Positions 1 through 8,693 of a DNA stretch of 64,000 nt are shown here, piece after piece. The translations under genes were made by a program, and so were the position numbers. The stretch is from an uncultured Paracoccaceae bacterium (lineage in GTDB: Bacteria > Pseudomonadota > Alphaproteobacteria > Rhodobacterales > Rhodobacteraceae). The notes below the pieces were generated by a model. It was given only the letters and a program-made list of their open reading frames with translations. It was not told where the DNA came from and made no database searches. The number at the start of each line of letters is the position of its first letter. Within the stretch, counting starts at the first letter, position 1. The stretch is from positions 1 to 64,000 of the forward strand of contig CANNFR010000012.1 of NCBI GenBank assembly GCA_947503935.1. The letters run 5' to 3'.

Positions 1-217
1 CTGATTGCAGCTACGCAGCGTGTTGGAACCTTGTCGCTACACTCATAGCATCAAGATGATGGTCCACAGGCCCTAGTATTCCAGAGACATATCCCGGCAA
101 GCTGATCGACACCCTTTTTCGATGGGCCGATGTCTAGCGGCCTTGATCGCTATGCTTGAGCCACCGGGGTCAAAGCTGCCGGTCCTTTCTCCGCGTCATC
201 ACAAGCCGCAAGGCGCT

Positions 218-853
218 TTATCCCAGACGTATGATCCTTCCATTGGCGGCCTCGGCATCTGCGGCATCATGGGTCACCAGAAGCGTCGGCAGCCCCCGCT
301 CGCGCGCCATCGTGAAGACAAGGCGGCGGGTCTGATCGCGCAGCGTGGCATCGAGGCGCGAGAAAGGCTCATCCAGCAGCAGCGCTTTTGGCTCGGACAA
401 CAGCATCCGCATCAGCGCCACGCGCGCCTTCTGCCCGCCCGACAAGGTGGCCGGATCACGTTGTGCATAACCTGCCAGATCGACCTCGCTCAAGGCGGCC
501 TCGACCCTGTCGCGCCGCGCGTCGCCCTTGATGCTGGCGGGTAACCCAAAGGCCAGATTGCCGCCGACCGACAAATGCGGAAACAGCAGCTCGTCCTGAA
601 ACAGGATGCCCGTGCGGCGGGCTTCGGTCGGCAGATCGGTGATATCGCGCCCGTCTAGCAGGATGCGGCCGTGCAGGGTGAAGGCGGCGTCCAGCGTGCC
701 GGTAATGGCGGCCAGGATCGTGGACTTGCCGATGCCGGAGGGGCCCATGACGGTCAGCACCTCGCCCGGGGCGATATGGGTGTCGATCTCGATCAGGCGG
801 GCAGTGCCGCGCTCGATACAGACGTTGGATAGCGTCAGGCCGGGCTCAGCCAT
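218..853 (-). CDS. ynjD: ABC importer ATP-binding protein (YnjD-like)
   Basis: ATP-hydrolysing subunit of an ABC importer; its partners are the permease and binding protein encoded immediately upstream on the same strand. Walker A GPSGIGKST sits at residues 37-45, followed by the signature LSGGQ, the Walker B run LLLDEP and the switch histidine in LLVTHD. At 211 residues it is short, which is usual for the YnjD branch. The start is taken at the ATG six bases after a GGGGG-type ribosome site; an in-frame TTG two codons earlier is possible. It overlaps the permease stop by 8 bases, implying translational coupling. The substrate cannot be read from sequence: YnjBCD systems are often called thiamine- or iron-like importers by homology only. 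Confidence 0.85.
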   Translation of the reverse strand: MAEPGLTLSNVCIERGTARLIEIDTHIAPGEVLTVMGPSGIGKSTILAAITGTLDAAFTLHGRILLDGRDITDLPTEARRTGILFQDELLFPHLSVGGNLAFGLPASIKGDARRDRVEAALSEVDLAGYAQRDPATLSGGQKARVALMRMLLSEPKALLLDEPFSRLDATLRDQTRRLVFTMARERGLPTLLVTHDAADAEAANGRIIRLG

Positions 854-2570
854 GGACAACCCCCTTGCGTTTGCGGAACACGATGCGCGGCAGCGCGAGC
901 GCCAGGATGAACGGCCCGATCACCGCGGCGGTCTGGGCCAGCGCGGTCAGCCCTATCAGACGGCGGTCGCCGCCCGAGGCCAAGGCCACAGCCTCGGTCG
1001 TCAGCGTCTGCACGCGGCCGCCCCCCACCAGCAGCGTCGGAAGGTACTGCCCGACCGACACGGCGAAGCCGACGGCCGAGGCGGTCAGAATGGGGCGCAG
1101 CAACATCGGCAGGCGGATGGTCAGAAGCGTGCGGGTAGGCGAGGCGCCCAAGGCGCGGGCCACGACGGCATGGCGAACGTCCCAGGCGCGCCAGGTGTCG
1201 GCCAGTGCCAGGAACGTGTAGGGCAGCACGAAGACCAGATGCGCCGCGATCACCGGCAGGCGGGCGCCGTCAATGCCCAGACCGATTGCCAGCGTCTGAA
1301 GGCCCAGAAGAAACGCCACTTGCGGCACAAGAAGCGGCAGGTAAAGCAGCCAAAGGCTGCGCGCGCCGGGGCTGAGGCCATGGCGATGCTCGGCCTCAAG
1401 GCAGGTGATCGTCAGGATCAATGCCGCCAATGTAGCGGCGGCCGCGATCGTCATCGTCTCCCAGAATGGCGCGCCCAGCGACGGCGCATGCCGCATCCAG
1501 GTGCGGGTGGTCAGCGCATCAGGCCAGGCATCGGGAAAGCTCCAGAATCCCGCGACAGACCAAAGTGCGAGGCTCGCCAGACCCGCGATGATCGCCAGAG
1601 CCGAGACGGCGGCAAGCGTGACACCCAGCGCGCGGGCGCCTGCCTCGCTGGCGCGATGGCCCCGGCCGCCGGACATCGCCCAACGTCGGCCGAGTCGCGC
1701 AAAGACGCTCTCGCCCAGCCGCCAGACCGCCAGCGCGCCCACCACCAAACCCAATTGCAACACCGCTCCGGCAGCGGCCTGAAACCGCATGGATAGATCG
1801 GGATCGTTCATCCAGCGGACCGTCTGCACCGCCAGGGTCGAGGGCGTCGACGGCCCGAGGATCAGCGCCACATCGACAACTGACATCGAAAACGCCAGCA
1901 CGGCGTAAACCGGCAAACGGATCTGAGCGTAGACCGCCGGCAGCACGGTTTTGATCCACCCCGTCACCCGGCCATAGCCCAGCGATCGCGCAATGGTCAG
2001 CCGTTGTGCCGCCCGTGCCTGCGGCAAGGCCGCCAGCGCCATCAGCAGCAGAAATGGCATCTCCTTGGCGACCAGCCCCAAGGTCAGTCCGATGCCCCAA
2101 GGGTCCTGCACGATCAAAAGGTCAGGCGGGCGCTCCCATCCTGTCGCCCAAGGCGACAGCGCACGCGCAATCCAGCCCGACGGCGCGATCAGAAACGCGA
2201 TGCCGAAGGCGGCCGCCGCATGGGGTACCGACAAAAGCGGCGACAAGGCCCGTTCGATCACGCCGAACGCCCTCGTGCCCTGCCATCCCGCCAGGATCAG
2301 GATCACCAGCGCCAGCGAAATCGCGGTCGAGGCCAGCCCCGTGGTCAGCGACACCCGTACGGCTTGCCAGATGCCGGGCCAGTCGAACAGCATCCGAAAA
2401 GCCTCAAATCCGAAGTCTGTGCCTCCAAGCGCAGGCAGATAGCCAAAGGCCGGCCCAAGGGTGAACGCCAGACCCGCCCCCACCGGCGCCAGCATCAGGG
2501 TCAGCGTCATCACCGGCGCCAGCGGCAAAAGCCGCCGGCCCTGCGCGCGTGCGGTCGACGTCTGGCCCAT
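846..2570 (-). CDS. ynjC: Two-domain ABC importer permease (YnjC-like)
   Basis: Membrane-spanning subunit of the same importer. The 574 residues hold two homologous binding-protein-dependent permease halves fused in one chain, each with about six hydrophobic helices. EAA-type loops for docking the ATPase are visible in each half, near AQRLTIARSLGYGRVTGW in the first and VARALGASPTRTL in the second. The fused layout matches YnjC and the ferric/thiamine permease families, whose length is about 510-575 residues. It begins 3 bases after the binding-protein gene stops and overlaps the ATPase gene, so the three genes form one operon transcribed leftward. Substrate unknown. Confidence 0.85.
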   Translation of the reverse strand: MGQTSTARAQGRRLLPLAPVMTLTLMLAPVGAGLAFTLGPAFGYLPALGGTDFGFEAFRMLFDWPGIWQAVRVSLTTGLASTAISLALVILILAGWQGTRAFGVIERALSPLLSVPHAAAAFGIAFLIAPSGWIARALSPWATGWERPPDLLIVQDPWGIGLTLGLVAKEMPFLLLMALAALPQARAAQRLTIARSLGYGRVTGWIKTVLPAVYAQIRLPVYAVLAFSMSVVDVALILGPSTPSTLAVQTVRWMNDPDLSMRFQAAAGAVLQLGLVVGALAVWRLGESVFARLGRRWAMSGGRGHRASEAGARALGVTLAAVSALAIIAGLASLALWSVAGFWSFPDAWPDALTTRTWMRHAPSLGAPFWETMTIAAAATLAALILTITCLEAEHRHGLSPGARSLWLLYLPLLVPQVAFLLGLQTLAIGLGIDGARLPVIAAHLVFVLPYTFLALADTWRAWDVRHAVVARALGASPTRTLLTIRLPMLLRPILTASAVGFAVSVGQYLPTLLVGGGRVQTLTTEAVALASGGDRRLIGLTALAQTAAVIGPFILALALPRIVFRKRKGVVHG

Positions 2571-2573
2571 ACC

Positions 2574-3785
2574 CTATTGGGCGATGCCGTAGCGCTGCGT
2601 CCAATCTTCGGCAACACGGGTCATCCACGACGGGTGCGGCTCGGGCAGGGCCGCGCCCAGCTCGGCCGGTGACAGCGTGGCCACGCCCAGATCGAGCGCG
2701 GCGAAGGCGGCGCTGTCTTCCTCTGGCAGTGCCTCCATCGACAACACCGTGCCCCATCCCAGATAATCTGGGTCCTGCATGCGCAGCTGCGCCTCGGCCG
2801 ACAGCAGGAAATTCGCCAGAACCATGGCACCGGCCTTGGCATTGGCATTGTAGGGGATCGCCACAAAGCTGGCATTGCCGATCGTGCCGCCGTCCAGCAC
2901 ATAGGTGCGCACGCTGTCCGGCAATTCGCCGTTCGCAATGGCAGCCGAGGCAGCGCCAGGCGAGAACGAGATCGCCAGATCGACCTCTCCATCGGCCATC
3001 AGCGGCTTCACCGCCTCGCCGGTTTGCGGATAGGCCCGGCCCGCGCGCCACAGATGCGGGGTCAGCGCGTCCAGAAAGGTCCAGAGCGGGGCCGTCACCT
3101 CGGCATAATTGGTGTCATCGGCCGGTGCCAGCAATGCCTCCGGATCGGGTGCCAGATCGTAAAGCGCCTGCTTCAGAAAGGTCGTCCCCAGGAAGTCAGG
3201 CGGCTGCGGATAGGTGAACCGGCCGGGATTCGCGGCCGCCCAATTGAGCAGAGCTTCCATGCTGCGCGGCGGTTCCGCGACGCGGGACGTATCGTGCCAG
3301 AAGACCACCTGCGCCATTGCCCAGGGCGCCTCCAAACCTTCGGTCGGCACGGTGAAATCGGCCGTGAGGGCCGCGTTGCTTTCTGGGTCGACAAGCGCCC
3401 AGTTCGGCAGGTCCTCGGCCCAGGGACCAAACAGCAGGCCCTGCTCTTTCATCGCCGCAAAGTTCGGCCCGTTGATCCAGATCAGGTCAACCGCGCCGCC
3501 CTCATCCCGGCCCGCGGCCTTCTCGGCGATCACCCGGCTCACGGCGTCGGCGGTGTCCGACAGTTTGACATGTTCCACGGTCACGCCGTGGTCGTCGGCA
3601 ATCCGCGCCCCGGCCCAGGCGATGAAATCATTGGCCTGAACCGACCCGCCCCAGGCGTTGAAATAGACGGTTTGCCCCCTGGCCTCCTCCAGCACTGCAT
3701 TCCAGTCGGTGGGGTCCGGGTCAGCTGAGGCGGGGCTGGCCGCAAGGGCCAGAGTGGCAGCCAAGGCGGTGAAGAGGCGGGTCAT
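2574..3785 (-). CDS. ynjB: ABC importer substrate-binding protein (YnjB-like)
   Basis: Periplasmic solute-binding protein of the importer. A Sec signal peptide of about 21 residues is clear: a charged MTR start, a hydrophobic core, and a cleavage site near ASPASADPDP. The mature part begins with VYFNAWGGSVQANDFI, typical of the type 2 binding-protein fold (spermidine/putrescine and YnjB group). Length 403 residues fits YnjB. It is the first gene of the three-gene operon, so the promoter should lie in the 342-base gap to its right. A search of that gap for a thiamine-pyrophosphate riboswitch found no match to the conserved core, so thiamine control is not supported here. Confidence 0.85.
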   Translation of the reverse strand: MTRLFTALAATLALAASPASADPDPTDWNAVLEEARGQTVYFNAWGGSVQANDFIAWAGARIADDHGVTVEHVKLSDTADAVSRVIAEKAAGRDEGGAVDLIWINGPNFAAMKEQGLLFGPWAEDLPNWALVDPESNAALTADFTVPTEGLEAPWAMAQVVFWHDTSRVAEPPRSMEALLNWAAANPGRFTYPQPPDFLGTTFLKQALYDLAPDPEALLAPADDTNYAEVTAPLWTFLDALTPHLWRAGRAYPQTGEAVKPLMADGEVDLAISFSPGAASAAIANGELPDSVRTYVLDGGTIGNASFVAIPYNANAKAGAMVLANFLLSAEAQLRMQDPDYLGWGTVLSMEALPEEDSAAFAALDLGVATLSPAELGAALPEPHPSWMTRVAEDWTQRYGIAQ

Positions 3786-4127
3786 GGATGTGTCTCCGGT
3801 CCTGATGCCGCGCAGGTGCGGCTATTGCCCCGTTCCTTGCAGGAATTCCGCGCGCAGGGAATTCATATTCCTGTCAGATATGTGTCAGTGCTTGTACCGA
3901 TCTCTTCAGCAGGACATGGCTCTAATGCTGGAACATCAAGACAGCCAGCATCGGCGGTCGTGCCTCATTCCCACCGCTCGGGACAATGAAATTGGGCAGG
4001 AGCCTCCGGCAGGGATACTTTTATCAGAAGGAAGCAGGTGGACCCGCGCCGAGCCGCAGGCGAGGCGCCGGGCCCAACCGTGAGGAGCGGATCTTTGATC
4101 CGCGACGACGGGCGGGAGGGCCCCCGG
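3786..4127. other. Intergenic region before ynjB operon
   Basis: No gene is seen. The stretch carries the promoter side of the leftward ynjB operon and the 3' side of the leftward LysR gene. Visible structure is limited to a copy of the 37-base repeat that recurs at 34802, and a perfect 7-bp hairpin at 4087-4103 (GCGGATC, loop TTT, GATCCGC) without a T-run. A pair of EcoRI-type GAATTC motifs flanks GCGCGC near 3841-3866. No riboswitch core was recognised. Confidence 0.6.
3999..4035. repeat. 37-base interspersed intergenic repeat, copy 1
   Basis: Begins GGAGCCTCCGGCAGGGAT and ends TCAGAAGGAAGC. It matches the copy at 34802-34838 at 33 of 37 positions in the same orientation. Both copies are intergenic and unrelated genes flank them. 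Function unknown; elements beginning GCCTCCGGCGGG are, from memory, frequent between genes in Rhodobacteraceae. Confidence 0.6.
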
Positions 4128-5036
4128 TCAGGCGTCATTCCGGCGGATGAGGTCAGGTTCGGCCGCCGCACGGGCGGTTTCGAACAGGGCCTCCAGAACG
4201 GGCGTGGCCGGGTCGCGGTGCGGGGCGATGAGGCCGACCAGATGGTCGGCTTCCGGCGCCCGGATCGCGACGGCCTGCAAACCGCCCGAGCCAAGGAAAA
4301 GTTCGGCCGCCTGGGTCGGCATGATGGTGGCGTAATCGCCGCTCAGCACATGGGCGATGAGGGTGACGAAGGAATTCGATTCCAAAAGCGCCTGCACCTC
4401 GACGCCTGCATCGGCCAGATGCCGATTGACGATGCGGCGGTTCTGCATATCGGGCGTCAGCAGGCAAAGCGGCACATCGGCTAGATCGGCCCAGCGGACA
4501 TGCGCGGCGCCGGCCAGCTCGGTGCCCTCTGCCACGATCAGCCGGTATCGCTCGCGATAAAGCGGCACGGTGGTGACGCGGGGCAGAGGGGCGTCCTCAA
4601 GATAGGTGAGGCCCGCATCGACCTCGAGGTTCTCGATCATCGACAGGATCTCGGCGAAATTGCGCGACAGGATCGTGAAGCGCACACCGGGGTGGCGGGT
4701 CCGGAACGGCGCGGTCAGCCGGGGCACCATGGCCAGAGCGGTCGGGATGACGGCCAGACGCAGGTTGCCCGACAGCCCGGTTTTCGCCACCCGCATCTCT
4801 TGCTTCAGCGCCCGCGCGTCCCCCACGATCTGGCGGGCCCGCTCGAGCGCCCGCGCACCTTCCGGCGTCAGCCCCTGATACCGCGAGCCGCGCCAGACCA
4901 GCATCACACCGAGTTCAGCCTCGAGGCTCTTGATCGCGGCGGACAGGGTGGGCTGGGTCACGCCGCAGGCCTCGGCCGCGCGGCCGAAATGCTCTTCAGT
5001 TACCAGGGCGATGAACATTTCCAGCTTGTCGATCAT
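4128..5036 (-). CDS. LysR-family transcriptional regulator
   Basis: DNA-binding regulator of 302 residues, the standard LysR length. The N-terminal winged helix-turn-helix is plain (AEACGVTQPTLSAAIKSLE, about residues 20-38), followed by the linker helix and a periplasmic-binding-protein-like effector domain starting near LSGNLRLAVIP. A GGAGG ribosome site precedes the ATG by 5 bases. It lies 50 bases downstream of the small membrane protein gene and on the same strand as the amidase/TRAP genes. This could mean co-transcription with them, although LysR regulators more often sit divergent from their targets. Inference: it controls the amidase/TRAP cluster in response to its substrate or product. 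Confidence 0.85.
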   Translation of the reverse strand: MIDKLEMFIALVTEEHFGRAAEACGVTQPTLSAAIKSLEAELGVMLVWRGSRYQGLTPEGARALERARQIVGDARALKQEMRVAKTGLSGNLRLAVIPTALAMVPRLTAPFRTRHPGVRFTILSRNFAEILSMIENLEVDAGLTYLEDAPLPRVTTVPLYRERYRLIVAEGTELAGAAHVRWADLADVPLCLLTPDMQNRRIVNRHLADAGVEVQALLESNSFVTLIAHVLSGDYATIMPTQAAELFLGSGGLQAVAIRAPEADHLVGLIAPHRDPATPVLEALFETARAAAEPDLIRRNDA

Positions 5037-5086
5037 GGACGCCTCCGGCGCCGATCAAACACTGAATAACCGTGCGGCGCGAGGGG

Positions 5087-5248
5087 TCAGTTCTTCTTTT
5101 CGCGCTTGATGAAGAAATCGACGAAGGCAAGGCCAAGGGTGATGGCCAGAACCACGCCAAGATCGATGCGCGGCACCCAGTAGAACAGGATCCCCAGAAA
5201 GCCCAGGAACACGGCGAAGGCGAAGACGGCCAGGATATTGTCAAGCAT
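5087..5248 (-). CDS. Small membrane protein, 53 residues
   Basis: A 53-residue protein starting MLDNILAVF, with two predicted hydrophobic helices (LAVFAFAVFLGFLGILFYWV and LGVVLAITLGLAFVDFFI) and a basic tail ending KREKKN, expected in the cytoplasm. Its ATG overlaps the amidase stop in the 8-base string ATGCTTGA, good evidence that it is translated and coupled to the amidase. Small proteins of this kind occur next to TRAP/amidase genes in Rhodobacteraceae but have no assigned role. It could be an accessory subunit of the TRAP transporter or simply an uncharacterised membrane peptide. Confidence 0.7.
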   Translation of the reverse strand: MLDNILAVFAFAVFLGFLGILFYWVPRIDLGVVLAITLGLAFVDFFIKREKKN

Positions 5249-6626
5249 GGGTCTGATCCTCCGATTGGGCGAGGTGATGGTCAAGCCAGCGCGCGGTGCG
5301 CAAAAGGCGCGCGTCGTCGCCCTTGCAGCCGACAAGCTGCACGCCCATGGGCAGGCCGCTTTCGGCCTGCAGCAGCGGCAGCGTGACAGCGGGCAGGCCC
5401 AGATAGGTCCAGAGCCCGTTAAAGATCGCGTCGCCGGTTGAGGCCAGCCCTTCCGGCGCAGGGCCCAATGCGGCGGGGCAGAGGATCGCGTCGGCGCGGG
5501 CCAGAATCTCGTCCACGCCGCTGGCCAGCACCCGCTGCCAATCGAGGGCAGCAAGATACTCTTTCGCGGTGACGGCGCGACCCTTCTCCAGCGCGGCGCG
5601 CGTTTTGTCCGAAAGGCCGCTCTCCGGCATGTCGTAGCGATGGTAGTTCTGGGCCATCTCGGCGAAATTGATCCGCTCACGCAAGGCCGCGGCATCGTTG
5701 TAGATATTGGGCAGGGGCGCCTCAAAGCATTGCTCGCCCAAGGCGCCGGTCAACTCGTGGAACGCGGCCCTGGTGTCGGGGTGGGCGCCCTCGAAGCCCG
5801 GCATCTGCACGAAAGCAAAGGTGGGGGCCACGGGCGCATCGCTGGCGGCGATTTGCAAAAGGTTGGGCGCGGGCTGCGGCGCGGTGGCCAGATCGCCGGG
5901 GTCGTGACCAAAGAGCACCTCGGCGATCAGCGCGGCATCCTCGGCGTCATGGGCGAAGACGCCCAGCGTGTCGAGGCTTTGGGATTGTTTCAGAACGCCC
6001 GTGCGGGGGATCGCGCCGAAGCTTGGTTTGAAACCGGTCACACCGCAGAACGCGGCAGGCCGGATGACCGAGCCGCCGGTTTGCGTGCCGATCGCCAGAG
6101 GCACCATGCCGGCGGCGACGGCAGCCGCCGAACCGGAGGAAGAGCCACCCGGCGTATGGGCCGGATTGACCGGGTTCGTCGTGGGGCCGGGCTGCATGAA
6201 GGCCAGTTCGGTGGTGACCGTCTTGCCCATGATCACCGCGCCCTCGGCCTTCAGCCGCGCCACGATCCAGGCATCTTGCTTGGGAATGCGGCCCTTATCC
6301 ATGGCCGCGCCGTTCTCGGTGGGGATTTTCGCGGTGTCGATGATGTCTTTCAACGCTACCGGCAGCCCGTGCAGCCGCCCGAGGGGGCGGCCCGTGCCGC
6401 GAAAGCGGTCAAGCTCGGCCGCCTGGTGGCGCACGAAATCGGGATCGTGCCAGACGAAGGCGCGCACCGTTTCTTCCCGCGCCTCGATGGCGGCGAGATA
6501 GGCCTCGGCCACCTCGGCCGCTTTCAGCGCCCCCGTCGCCATCCGCTCGCGCAGCACGCGCGCGGGCAGCGCCCGGATGCCCTGGGCCAGATCGGCCTGG
6601 CTGATCTTCATGCTAGTTTGCACCAT
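5241..6626 (-). CDS. Amidase-signature family hydrolase
   Basis: Hydrolyses a C-N amide bond using the Ser-cisSer-Lys triad of the amidase signature family. The catalytic lysine is in LPVALKDIIDT, the Gly/Ser-rich signature GGSSSGSAAAVAAG follows, and the nucleophile lies in GTQTGGSVI. Length 461 residues fits simple amidases of the GatA-like fold. No gatB or gatC is nearby, so a tRNA amidotransferase role is unlikely; a free catabolic amidase is favoured. The ATG at 6626 overlaps the dctM stop by 14 bases; an internal ATG at 6611 (MKIS) is an alternative start. The gene sits inside the TRAP operon, so it probably acts on the imported amide or a derivative of it. Confidence 0.85.
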   Translation of the reverse strand: MVQTSMKISQADLAQGIRALPARVLRERMATGALKAAEVAEAYLAAIEAREETVRAFVWHDPDFVRHQAAELDRFRGTGRPLGRLHGLPVALKDIIDTAKIPTENGAAMDKGRIPKQDAWIVARLKAEGAVIMGKTVTTELAFMQPGPTTNPVNPAHTPGGSSSGSAAAVAAGMVPLAIGTQTGGSVIRPAAFCGVTGFKPSFGAIPRTGVLKQSQSLDTLGVFAHDAEDAALIAEVLFGHDPGDLATAPQPAPNLLQIAASDAPVAPTFAFVQMPGFEGAHPDTRAAFHELTGALGEQCFEAPLPNIYNDAAALRERINFAEMAQNYHRYDMPESGLSDKTRAALEKGRAVTAKEYLAALDWQRVLASGVDEILARADAILCPAALGPAPEGLASTGDAIFNGLWTYLGLPAVTLPLLQAESGLPMGVQLVGCKGDDARLLRTARWLDHHLAQSEDQTHA

Positions 6627-8034
6627 AGAAGAGTTCCGGCAGGTAGAAGACGATGTTCGGGAAGGCGTACATCATCCCCATACACATAAAGACCATGAAG
6701 AGGAACGGCATGCATCCCTTGAAGATGTCGGTCAGCATCACCTGTGGCGGCGCGATGCCTTTGAGGTAATAGGCCGACATCGCCATTGGTGGTGTCAGGA
6801 ACGAGGTCTGCAGGTTCAGCGCCACCAGCACGCCGAAAAACAGCGGGTCGATCCCGAAGAATGGTAGCAATGGCAAGAAGATCGGCACGAAGATGATGAT
6901 GATCTCGGACCATTCCAGCGGCCAGCCCAGCAAGAAGATGATCAGCTGGGCCATGATCAGGAATTGCCACGGCTCCAGGCTGAGGCCCTGCACGAATTCG
7001 GCGATGATGTGCTCGCCACCGAGATACGAGAACACCGCCGAGAAGGTGTAGGAGCCGACGAAAAGCCAGCAGACCATCGCCGTGGTGCGCACGGTCAGGT
7101 AGACGCTTTCGCGCATCCGGTCCCATGTCATGGCGCGGTAGGCGAAGGCCAGAAGGATGCCGCCAAGCGCGCCGATGGACGCGGCCTCGGTCGGGGTAGC
7201 GAGGCCCAGAAGGATCGAGCCCAGAACCGCGAAGATCAAGAAGGCCAGCGGAAAGAACGAGGTGGCGATCATCACGAAGAGCTTGCCGAAGGGAACGTCG
7301 GGCACTTCCTCTTTCGTGGGGTTGGGTGCGATCGAGGGTTGCAGGATAGACCGGCCGATCACGTAGACCAGATAGAGACCGACCAGTGTAAAGCCCGGCA
7401 AAAGGGCCGCCGCGTAGAGCCGCACGATCGAGACACCGGACGAGGCCGCATAGACGATCAGCATGATCGAGGGCGGGATCAGGATGCCCAGCGTGCCGCC
7501 CGCACAGATGATGCCCGAGGCGAACGCATTGTCGTAGCGCGCCTTCAGCATCTGCGGTAGTGCCAAAAGACCCATCAGCGTGACCACGGCGCCCACGATG
7601 CCGGTGGCGGTCGCGAAAAGCGCGCAGGTGATCAGCGCGGCCACGCCCATTGACCCCGGCACGTTCCGCGAGGCGATGTTGAGCGTCGTGAAGAGCTTCG
7701 AGACGATGTTGGCCCGTTCGACGATATAGCCCATGAACAGGAACAGCGGCACCGCCGTCAGCACCTCGTTCGACATCACCGTGTAGGTTTGGTTGATGAA
7801 GAGATCGAATATTCGGTTGTTCAGCCACCCTTCGAACCAGAGCGAGAAGCTCTCCCAACCACCGGCCTCTTCGCCGAGGCGGTTGAAGCCGCGCCACATG
7901 CGCCCCTCGTCGTAATAGGCGTAGTAGCCGAACGCGATTCCCATCGCCATCAGGGTGAAGGCAATCGGAAAGCCCAGAAACACCATGACGATGAACAGGC
8001 CCAGCATCATCAGGGCCACTTGGGGGTCGGTCAT
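6613..8034 (-). CDS. dctM: TRAP transporter large permease DctM
   Basis: Main membrane subunit of a tripartite ATP-independent periplasmic transporter, using an ion gradient to import the ligand delivered by the binding protein. 473 residues with about 12 hydrophobic helices and characteristic DctM segments such as LGILIPPSIMLIVYA and NLQTSFLTPPMAMSAYYLK. The ATG overlaps the dctQ stop in ATGA. Helix hairpins repeat twice, as expected for the elevator-type fold. A second long reading frame covers the same DNA but is only a codon-bias shadow. Confidence 0.92.
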   Translation of the reverse strand: MTDPQVALMMLGLFIVMVFLGFPIAFTLMAMGIAFGYYAYYDEGRMWRGFNRLGEEAGGWESFSLWFEGWLNNRIFDLFINQTYTVMSNEVLTAVPLFLFMGYIVERANIVSKLFTTLNIASRNVPGSMGVAALITCALFATATGIVGAVVTLMGLLALPQMLKARYDNAFASGIICAGGTLGILIPPSIMLIVYAASSGVSIVRLYAAALLPGFTLVGLYLVYVIGRSILQPSIAPNPTKEEVPDVPFGKLFVMIATSFFPLAFLIFAVLGSILLGLATPTEAASIGALGGILLAFAYRAMTWDRMRESVYLTVRTTAMVCWLFVGSYTFSAVFSYLGGEHIIAEFVQGLSLEPWQFLIMAQLIIFLLGWPLEWSEIIIIFVPIFLPLLPFFGIDPLFFGVLVALNLQTSFLTPPMAMSAYYLKGIAPPQVMLTDIFKGCMPFLFMVFMCMGMMYAFPNIVFYLPELFYGAN

Positions 8035-8618
8035 AGGCTGTGGCCTCCGGTTTCGGCCTCATGTGCCTTCTTGATCAGGATGTCTTCGGTTTCCAGCACG
8101 TCCTCTTCTGCCTCCATCCAGCGGTTCTCGCGGATCGCGATGATGCAGCGGAAGACCTGGGCGATGCCCTGGATGAACAGAAGGATACCGGCAGCGACCA
8201 GCACGGTCTTGAACTGAAAGATCGGGATGCCCGCGGGTGAGTTCACGCTGACCTCGCCATACCCCCATGAGCGCGAGGCATACTTCCAGCCCGCGAAGAT
8301 CAGCGCCAGGATGCCGGGAAAGAAGAAGAGGAAATAGAGGACCAGATCGACCTTGGCCTGCGTCTTGGGCTGCCAGGTGCGGTAAAGGAAATCGCCCCGC
8401 ACATGCTGGCCGCGTGACAGCGTGTAGGCCCCGCCCATCATGAAAAGCGTGCCATACATGATGAACGACACATCCAGCGCCCATGGCGTGGGTTTGTTCA
8501 GCACGTAGCGCACAAAGACTTCATAGCTGGTGCCCAGCGTCATCAAGACGATGAGCCAGGCAAAGGCTTTGCCGAACCAGGCCGACAGGCTGTCGGCAAA
8601 GTTGATGTAGCGGATCAT
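8031..8618 (-). CDS. dctQ: TRAP transporter small permease DctQ
   Basis: Small membrane subunit of the TRAP transporter. 195 residues, four hydrophobic helices in the usual DctQ order: two before the GGAYTLSRGQHVRGDFLY motif, two after. The long acidic C-terminal tail (MEAEEDVLETEDILIKK) is typical of the larger DctQ type. It lies 75 bases downstream of dctP and overlaps dctM by 4 bases. Its function is to brace DctM and help dock the binding protein. Confidence 0.9.
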   Translation of the reverse strand: MIRYINFADSLSAWFGKAFAWLIVLMTLGTSYEVFVRYVLNKPTPWALDVSFIMYGTLFMMGGAYTLSRGQHVRGDFLYRTWQPKTQAKVDLVLYFLFFFPGILALIFAGWKYASRSWGYGEVSVNSPAGIPIFQFKTVLVAAGILLFIQGIAQVFRCIIAIRENRWMEAEEDVLETEDILIKKAHEAETGGHSL

Positions 8619-8693
8619 GATCTGCCCCCGGTCTGTTGGAATGACCCCGGCAGGACAGGCCCGCCGGGGTCAGGAGCGTTTACTTGGCCAAGC

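Noticed and set aside
1-217. Possible gene in the first 217 bases
   Set aside because: The only frame here (from 122) is antisense shadow of the ATPase gene; nothing else is visible.
3786-4127. Thiamine-pyrophosphate riboswitch before the ynjB operon
   Set aside because: Looked for because YnjBCD is often linked to thiamine; the conserved CTGAGA and ACCTGAT-type core is absent.
6608-8062. A 484-residue open frame over dctM on the same strand
   Set aside because: Arg/His/Gly-rich composition and no family motif; it is the out-of-frame shadow of dctM, which has intact membrane helices.
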